From JAICND01 sp040905905 (GTDB taxonomy: Bacteria; Actinomycetota; Acidimicrobiia; Spongiisociales; ZC4RG35): a DNA stretch of 34,404 nucleotides. Shown here in pieces: positions 29,447 to 34,404 of the stretch. The position numbers and the translations under genes are program-made. Position 1 is the stretch's first letter. Every line of letters begins with the position of its first letter. The stretch is taken from positions 1-34,404 of the forward strand of contig JBBDQN010000028.1 in the NCBI GenBank assembly GCA_040905905.1. The letters run 5' to 3'. A model generated the notes under the pieces. That model did no database searches. It was not told the DNA's origin and worked only from the letters and a program-made list of their open reading frames with translations.

Positions 29447-29857
29447 GTGAGCGGGACCTTCCTCCTCTACACCGACGGTGCCTCGCGCGGCAACCCTGGT
29501 CAGGCCTCGATCGGGGCCGCCCTCTACCGGGTCGAGGAGGGCCGGCCGGTCCTGGTCGCCCAGGTGAGTGAGGCAATCGGCCATGCCACCAATAACGTCG
29601 CCGAGTATCGGGCTGTGATCGAAGGCCTGAAGACCGCGACCTCACATGAGCCCGATGAAATTGTCCTGCGAGCCGACAGTCAGTTGTTGATCCGACAACT
29701 TCAAGGCAGATATCGGGTCAAGAACCCGGCGCTGCAAGAGCTGTTCCTGGCCGCCAAGAAGCTGCTGCGGGCCTTCCCCGAATACCGGCTCGAACACATC
29801 CCTCGGGAGGACAACGTGGTGGCAGATGCGTTGGCCAACGCCGCCCTTGATCGATGA
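29447..29857 (+). CDS. RNase HI-family protein
   Basis: A 136-residue RNase H fold: FLLYTDGASRGNPGQASIGA with the first acidic residue, NNVAEYRAVIEGLKTA with the Glu, LRADSQLLIRQLQGRYRVK with the Asp, and EDNVVADALANAAL with the final Asp. All four catalytic acids are present. It cleaves the RNA of RNA-DNA hybrids. GTG start directly after the previous stop, and the stop overlaps the next gene. Confidence 0.9.
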   Translation: MSGTFLLYTDGASRGNPGQASIGAALYRVEEGRPVLVAQVSEAIGHATNNVAEYRAVIEGLKTATSHEPDEIVLRADSQLLIRQLQGRYRVKNPALQELFLAAKKLLRAFPEYRLEHIPREDNVVADALANAALDR

Positions 29858-30321
29858 TCTTCTGGCATCTGGGTGGGGCGATATTCCTCTTCCGATGGAT
29901 CTTTCGCGACCCCAAGGTTGACCTACGGCTTCTGGGGTTGGGGGCGTTGTTGCCCGACGCCATCGATCTCGTCACGGGTTTGTTCATGGGTGAGCCGACC
30001 AGACAACGGTTGGGCCATACCCTGGTGCTACCAGCGGCATTGGCAATTCTCATCCTCACGACCACCCGGAGGGGTCGGCGGAGACGGCAGCTGATGACGG
30101 TGGTGGTGGCGTGGCTGTTTCACCTTCTACTCGATGGGACCTGGGTGCGGGAGGAAACCTTTCTGTGGCCATTCCTCGGACTCGAGTTTGCGCCCTGGCC
30201 ATCGGGAGGAGTGATCGGACGAGCCTTGGCGGATCCGTGGCGCTGGCTGAAAGAAGGGGTCGGTCTTGCCTACCTGGTGGTGTTGTGGAGATCGCTCGCC
30301 CCCCGGGCAACTGCGGAGTGA
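29854..30321 (+). CDS. Membrane-bound metal-dependent hydrolase-like protein
   Basis: A 155-residue membrane protein resembling the YdjM/DUF457 group: MIFWHLGGAIFLFRWIF, GLGALLPDAIDLVTG, RQRLGHTLVLPAALAILIL, VVVAWLFHLLLDGTWV and a last helix LAYLVVLWRSL. The conserved His and Asp pairs (GHT, HLLLD) suggest metal binding. Role unknown. ATG overlaps the RNase H stop. Confidence 0.72.
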   Translation: MIFWHLGGAIFLFRWIFRDPKVDLRLLGLGALLPDAIDLVTGLFMGEPTRQRLGHTLVLPAALAILILTTTRRGRRRRQLMTVVVAWLFHLLLDGTWVREETFLWPFLGLEFAPWPSGGVIGRALADPWRWLKEGVGLAYLVVLWRSLAPRATAE

Positions 30322-30334
30322 CTACTTTCACGCC

Positions 30335-31318
30335 ATGGACCTCGCACTCAGCCCTTCGGCCCCTGGTCTGGGTGTCAATGACTTGGCCGACCTGTGCCGG
30401 TTCGCCGAGGAGTTGGGATACCGGCACGCATGGTTGTCCGAGGTGGCCGGGCCCGACGCTTTCGTCCTGGCCGCGGCCGCCGCTTTCCGCACCAGTGTGA
30501 TGGACTTCGGAGTTGCCGTGGTTCCGGCCTATACCCGAACCCCCACTGCACTCGCAACGGCTGCCGCCTCCGTTAGCCAGGTGCTGTCGGGTCGCAGCTT
30601 CGCTCTCGGGATCGGGTCGTCGTCGGAGACGATCGTGTCGTCATGGCATGGGCTCGAATTCCAGTTGCCTCGGACCCGGGTGCTGGAGACTGTGCAGGCG
30701 GTGCGGGCTGCATTGACCGGGGATGGCACCTATCAGGGCACAACTGTTTCCATGTCACGCTTTCGGTTGGCTTCTCCTGCTGTCGGCCCGGTTCCCATCT
30801 ACATCGGTGCATTGCGGCCCCGGATGTTGGAGGTGGCCGGCGGTTATGCGGATGGGGTTTGCCTCAACCTCATGCCTCCGAGGGTGGTGGACCGCCAGCT
30901 CGCCGCGGTCCGACAGGGAGCGGCGGCCGTTGGCCGGGTCCTGCCTTCGGACTACGGAGTCATGGCCCGGCTGCAAGCCGTCGTCACCGATGACGTGAGC
31001 GGAGCTCGCCAGTTTCTCCGTGACAACTTCATCGGCCCCTATTTTGCCCAGCCCGTTTACAACCGATTCCTGAGTTGGATGGGCTACCCCGAGGAAGCTG
31101 CCGCTATCGCCGCCGGTTGGGCGTCCCGTGACCGGGAAGCCGTCGCCCGGGCAACTCACGACCGTCTGATCGACGACATCGCCCTTATAGGCACCGCACC
31201 TATCGTCAAAGAACGTCTCGAAGAGTTCGCCGCAGCAGGGCTCACCGTGGCGGCCCTGATGGTCATGAGCCCGTCGCGGGTCGTAGTCGAGGACACCCTG
31301 CGGGCGCTGGCGCCATGA
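30335..31318 (+). CDS. F420-dependent LLM-class oxidoreductase
   Basis: A 327-residue luciferase-like monooxygenase-fold protein: DLADLCRFAEELGYRHAWLS, FGVAVVPAYTRTPTALATAA, LSGRSFALGIGSSSE, PVPIYIGALRPRMLEVAGGY and ADGVCLNLMPP. It fits the F420-dependent branch common in actinobacteria. ATG 30335 is chosen over the earlier frame start, which would overlap the previous gene. The stop overlaps the following lipoprotein ATG. Confidence 0.85.
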   Translation: MDLALSPSAPGLGVNDLADLCRFAEELGYRHAWLSEVAGPDAFVLAAAAAFRTSVMDFGVAVVPAYTRTPTALATAAASVSQVLSGRSFALGIGSSSETIVSSWHGLEFQLPRTRVLETVQAVRAALTGDGTYQGTTVSMSRFRLASPAVGPVPIYIGALRPRMLEVAGGYADGVCLNLMPPRVVDRQLAAVRQGAAAVGRVLPSDYGVMARLQAVVTDDVSGARQFLRDNFIGPYFAQPVYNRFLSWMGYPEEAAAIAAGWASRDREAVARATHDRLIDDIALIGTAPIVKERLEEFAAAGLTVAALMVMSPSRVVVEDTLRALAP

Positions 31319-31962
31319 GGGTCAAGCGGGCGTCGCTCGTGACCCTGGCAGCTGTCCTGGCTCTGGCCTGTGACGCTGACCTCACCACTACCACAACCGA
31401 TGCTGTATCCGATGGACGGGACGCCGCGGAGGTGGCGGAAGCATTGCTTGAGGCGATGAATACCGGCGACTATTCGGCGGCCGCCGCACTCACCTTTCCC
31501 GATCAGATGGCATGGGTGGTGATGGCCGAAGGTGGTTCGTTGACCCAGGCCGCCGATCTGCTGGATGCCGGTCTTGAGCAGGTGGCGGCCAACTACTGGC
31601 AGGGGTTCGCCGAAACTACGCAGTTGGCGGAGGTTGCGGTTCGCGGAGTCGAGGAGAACGAGATCAGGGGTACCAGATTTGCCTATGTTGCCCTGAATGG
31701 CAGGCTGCGGCTGATCCTGCGCAACTCCGACGGGTGGAGGGTGGACGTCATCGCCTCGTTCGCCCCGACCCTGGTCAATCGTCTCATCGAAGCGGCGCAG
31801 GTGGTCGATGCCAACCGGGGGGATCAAGCAACCACCATGAGGGAAATGCTGGCCGCGCAGCGACCATCTGTTGAGGCCGCCTCTGGTCAGCCGGGCCTGC
31901 CAGACGACACGAGAACCGATCTGTTGACACTCCTCGAAATGCTGGACGACCTCTCGGAGTAG
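31315..31962 (+). CDS. Lipoprotein of unknown function
   Basis: A 215-residue protein with a lipoprotein signal (RASLVTLAAVLALAC, lipobox ending in Cys), a Thr-rich linker, and a body starting DAAEVAEALLEAMNTGDYSA that resembles an NTF2-like or DUF4878-type domain (DGWRVDVIASFAPTLVNRLI). The C-terminus is helical and acidic. ATG overlaps the LLM stop. Confidence 0.72.
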   Translation: MRVKRASLVTLAAVLALACDADLTTTTTDAVSDGRDAAEVAEALLEAMNTGDYSAAAALTFPDQMAWVVMAEGGSLTQAADLLDAGLEQVAANYWQGFAETTQLAEVAVRGVEENEIRGTRFAYVALNGRLRLILRNSDGWRVDVIASFAPTLVNRLIEAAQVVDANRGDQATTMREMLAAQRPSVEAASGQPGLPDDTRTDLLTLLEMLDDLSE

Positions 31963-32014
31963 CCATGTCGAGACCACGCACTTGACGCCCCCGTCGCTTC
32001 TAAGGTAAATCGGC

Positions 32015-33658
32015 GTGAAGAAGCCGGTGATCTTGGCCGTCGATGATGACCCGGGGGTCCTGGCCGCGGTGGAGAGGGACCTGAAGCGCCACTATCAGGA
32101 CTACCGGGTGGTGAGCGCCAGCTCGGGAAAGGAGGCCCTGTCGACGCTGGGGGAAATGGTGGGGCGCGGGCTCGACGCCGCCCTGCTCCTGGCGGACCAG
32201 CGCATGCCGGAAATGACCGGGGTTCAGTTCCTTTCCGAGTCCCGCAACTTCTTCCCCGGTGCGGCCCGGGTGCTTCTGACTGCCTATGCCGACACCGAAG
32301 CCGCCATCGCAGCCATCAATGACGCCGGGGTCTCTCATTATCTCCTTAAACCGTGGCATCCACCCGAAGAGAGGTTGTTTCCAGTGCTTGACGACCTTCT
32401 CAATGCGTGGGAGGTGATCCATCTGCGGACCTTCGAGGGCGTACGCCTGCTCGGGGAGAGGTGGTCACCTGCTACCAATCAGATCAAGGACTTTCTTGCC
32501 CGCAACCAGGTCCCATACCAGGCGATCGAGGTGGGTGGTCATGACGGTCAACTCTTGCTGGCCATCGCCGGGGGGGAGATTCCCGCGGTGTTTCTGGAAG
32601 ACGGTCAGGTTCTCGTCAACCCCGAAATACCAACTCTTGCCTCGGCCCTGGGCCTGCGCAAACAGCCCGAGCTCCCGACCTATGACCTGGTCATCGTCGG
32701 GGGCGGCCCCGCCGGTTTGGCGGCGGCCGTTTACGCAACCTCCGAGGGATTGAAGACCCTGCTGGCCGAGGAGGAGGCCCCCGGTGGTCAGGCAGGACAA
32801 AGCTCGAAGATCGAGAACTATCTGGGTTTTCCCTCGGGACTGTCCGGCGCCGATCTGGCGCATCGAGCGGTGACCCAGGCCCGTCGATTTGGGACCGAGA
32901 TGCTGGTCCCGGTGAAGGCCACCGGATTGAGTCGCAACGACCCCTATCGGGTTGTACAACTCGACGGCGCCGGAGAGGTGAACTGCAAGGCGTTGCTGGT
33001 GGCGAGCGGGGTGTCCTACCGCATGCTGGCGGTGGAAGGCGCCGACCGATTTTTGGGGGCCGGGATCTTCTACGGAGCTTCGGCGGTGGAGGCGCAGCGC
33101 TACCAGGGTGAACGGGTTGCCGTCGTCGGTGGCGGGAATTCGGCCAGCCAGGCGGCTCTGTACTTGGCAGGTTTCGCACGCGAGGTATACATGTTGGTCA
33201 AGGGTGATTCGCTCGACTCCTCCATGTCCGCATACCTGGTCAAGAGAATCGAGTCGACCCCGAACATTACAGTCATTCTTCGATCCCAGGTCGTTGCTGC
33301 CCTCGGGGACAACCGGCTCCGATCGGTGACAGTGGAGACTCTCGACGGCGTTCATCAGCAGGATGTCGATGTTTCTGCCGCATTCGTGCTGATCGGCCAA
33401 CAACCGCGGACCGAGTGGTTGTCAGGACTGGTAGCGCGCGATGAACGGGGTTTCATAGTCACCGGCGCCGAGGCAATAACGATGCGGGGGTTTGATCGGT
33501 GGCCGTTGGCCCGGCCCCCCTATCCACTTGAAACCAACATCCCCGGCGTGTTCGCGGCCGGAGACGTGCGGGCGGGGTCGACCAAACGGGTGGCATCGGC
33601 CACGGGTGAGGGAGCGATGGCGGTTCGCTTTGTCCACCAGCATCTCGAAACCTTATGA
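32015..33658 (+). CDS. Response regulator-glutaredoxin-like-TrxR-like fusion
   Basis: A 547-residue fusion. Receiver domain 1-125: ILAVDDDPGVL, phospho-Asp 61 in LLLADQRMPEMTG, and YLLKPWHP. Middle about 140-215 looks glutaredoxin-like (IKDFLARNQVPYQAIEV, then FLEDGQVLVNPEIPTLASAL) but lacks a CxxC. From about 225, a thioredoxin reductase-type flavoprotein: VIVGGGPAGLAAAVYATSEG, VAVVGGGNSASQAALYLAGF, GVFAAGDVRAGSTKRVASAT. The redox-active CxxC of true TrxR is replaced by FYGASAVEAQ, so it cannot reduce thioredoxin in the usual way. GTG start; stop overlaps the kinase gene. Confidence 0.85.
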   Translation: MKKPVILAVDDDPGVLAAVERDLKRHYQDYRVVSASSGKEALSTLGEMVGRGLDAALLLADQRMPEMTGVQFLSESRNFFPGAARVLLTAYADTEAAIAAINDAGVSHYLLKPWHPPEERLFPVLDDLLNAWEVIHLRTFEGVRLLGERWSPATNQIKDFLARNQVPYQAIEVGGHDGQLLLAIAGGEIPAVFLEDGQVLVNPEIPTLASALGLRKQPELPTYDLVIVGGGPAGLAAAVYATSEGLKTLLAEEEAPGGQAGQSSKIENYLGFPSGLSGADLAHRAVTQARRFGTEMLVPVKATGLSRNDPYRVVQLDGAGEVNCKALLVASGVSYRMLAVEGADRFLGAGIFYGASAVEAQRYQGERVAVVGGGNSASQAALYLAGFAREVYMLVKGDSLDSSMSAYLVKRIESTPNITVILRSQVVAALGDNRLRSVTVETLDGVHQQDVDVSAAFVLIGQQPRTEWLSGLVARDERGFIVTGAEAITMRGFDRWPLARPPYPLETNIPGVFAAGDVRAGSTKRVASATGEGAMAVRFVHQHLETL

Positions 33659-34404
33659 GCCCGTACGAGCTCCTCTCGCAGGTGCCTTACTTTTCCGAGC
33701 TCCCGGAGGCCGAGCTTGAGAATCTCTGTCGGGCCGCCGACATCATCGATGTTGAAGCCGGAGTGGTGCTGATCAACGAGGGCGATGAACCGGAGGCGTT
33801 GCTTGTGATCGCCGATGGGACGTTTGAGGCCGTCAGGCAATCGGCGGAGTCCGAGATCGTGATCGGCCTGGCCGGGCGGGGGGAGGTTCTGGGAGAGATG
33901 TCGCTCCTGGAGAAGCGACCGGCCTCGGCGACGATGAGGGCCTTGTCGCCGGGTCGGGTGGTGCGGGTCCCGGCGGAGAGTTTCGAAAAGCTGCTGACCC
34001 ACAACCAGTTCCTCCGAGAAATGTTGCGAACTGTCACCCGTCGTCTGCGGGATCGGGAAGGTGCGCTAGTGGAGTCGGAGAAACTGGCCGCCCTGGGAAC
34101 CATGACTGCGGGCCTGCTCCACGAGGTGAACAACCCCGCGGCTGCGATCAAGAGATCGGCGGCCGGACTTGTGGAGGCGGCGGACTCCCTGGTCGAGCAA
34201 CGGGTCGGGGAGCAAATGTCACCCTTGCAGCGAGGCGATCGCGAAGAAGAGCTCGCGCAGTTTCTGGTTGGTCTGGGACTGGTGGAGGTGTCTGACCTGG
34301 CGTCGTCAGCTGTGACGGCAGGATGGGACCGCACGGGGCTGGAACAATCGGGCCACGGCGAACCAACCGAGATCATCACCCTGGTCCGCCTGATCCACGC
34401 CCGC
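33655..34404 (+). CDS. Cyclic-nucleotide-binding histidine kinase, cut by window end
   Basis: Open to the window edge (250 codons seen). N-terminal cNMP-binding domain: VPYFSELPEAELENLCRAAD, VLINEGDEPEALLVIADGTF, GEVLGEMSLLEKRPASATMR. A coiled linker follows, then a HisKA H-box, KLAALGTMTAGLLHEVNNPA, with the phospho-acceptor His. The ATPase domain should follow outside the window. ATG overlaps the stop of the response regulator-flavoprotein fusion, its probable partner. Confidence 0.85.
   Translation, partial: MSPYELLSQVPYFSELPEAELENLCRAADIIDVEAGVVLINEGDEPEALLVIADGTFEAVRQSAESEIVIGLAGRGEVLGEMSLLEKRPASATMRALSPGRVVRVPAESFEKLLTHNQFLREMLRTVTRRLRDREGALVESEKLAALGTMTAGLLHEVNNPAAAIKRSAAGLVEAADSLVEQRVGEQMSPLQRGDREEELAQFLVGLGLVEVSDLASSAVTAGWDRTGLEQSGHGEPTEIITLVRLIHAR

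Noticed and set aside
1..34404. CRISPR arrays, insertion sequences or rRNA genes
   Set aside because: No regularly spaced repeats, transposase motifs or rRNA-like stretches were seen.

Overview
The window is high-G+C DNA from an actinobacterium. The evidence is a WhiB protein, two F420-type luciferase-like (LLM) oxidoreductases, a GAF-ANTAR regulator, and a large SigB/SigF-type partner-switching cluster with matching promoters. Genes are packed into operons joined by 4-nt ATGA or GTGA start/stop overlaps. I cannot place the organism below phylum.

Layout. (1) 1-3055: a MarR-like gene cut by the window edge diverges from a YceI gene across a palindrome. A graveyard of short broken gene pieces follows (about 930-1860), one of them split by a micro-inversion, then a methyltransferase. 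(2) 3056-9563: two perfect 48-bp copies of the 3' half of a tRNA-Val(UAC) gene bracket about 6.4 kb that looks like an integrated genomic island. Two divergent operons leave a shared control region carrying a matched pair of ECF-type promoters (GCAAT[A/C]-N16-CGTCTCTT). Leftward: a 4-TM membrane protein, a small zinc-ribbon protein, a methyltransferase. Rightward: ECF sigma factor, zinc-type anti-sigma factor, ArsM-like methyltransferase, MBL-rhodanese protein, MFS transporter. (3) 9742-12926: an arsenic-type operon, arsR, UPF0718 permease, redox thiol protein, acr3, osmC. (4) 13.0-25.1 kb: a general-stress block with GAF-ANTAR, three STAS proteins, a SpoIIE phosphatase, several HATPase switch kinases, a HATPase-sigma factor fusion, and small envelope or stress proteins (YihY, MgtC, SRPBCC, WhiB, GlsB, one-TM proteins). 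(5) 25.2-34.4 kb: housekeeping and envelope genes, ending in a response regulator-TrxR-like fusion and a cyclic-nucleotide-binding histidine kinase cut by the window end.

Main discovery. Both methyltransferases in the island are interrupted by one in-frame TGA, at codon 101 of the leftward gene and codon 196 of the rightward gene. Each TGA is followed 21 or 22 nt later by a strong hairpin with the same 5-nt apical loop, CGUGC. This is the layout of a bacterial SECIS element. In the ArsM-like protein the TGA falls where arsenite methyltransferases have a conserved Cys. I read the island as a mobile, ECF-controlled system with two selenocysteine methyltransferases, a persulfide/rhodanese-type enzyme and an exporter, probably for metalloid or reactive sulfur/selenium stress. 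The substrate is inference.

Second theme. Six sites matching the actinobacterial SigB/SigF consensus (GTTT-N16/17-GGGTA) sit in front of stress genes in 15.0-20.9 kb, the neighbourhood of the fused HATPase-sigma gene at 22935-24017. That gene is therefore the likely master regulator of this local regulon.
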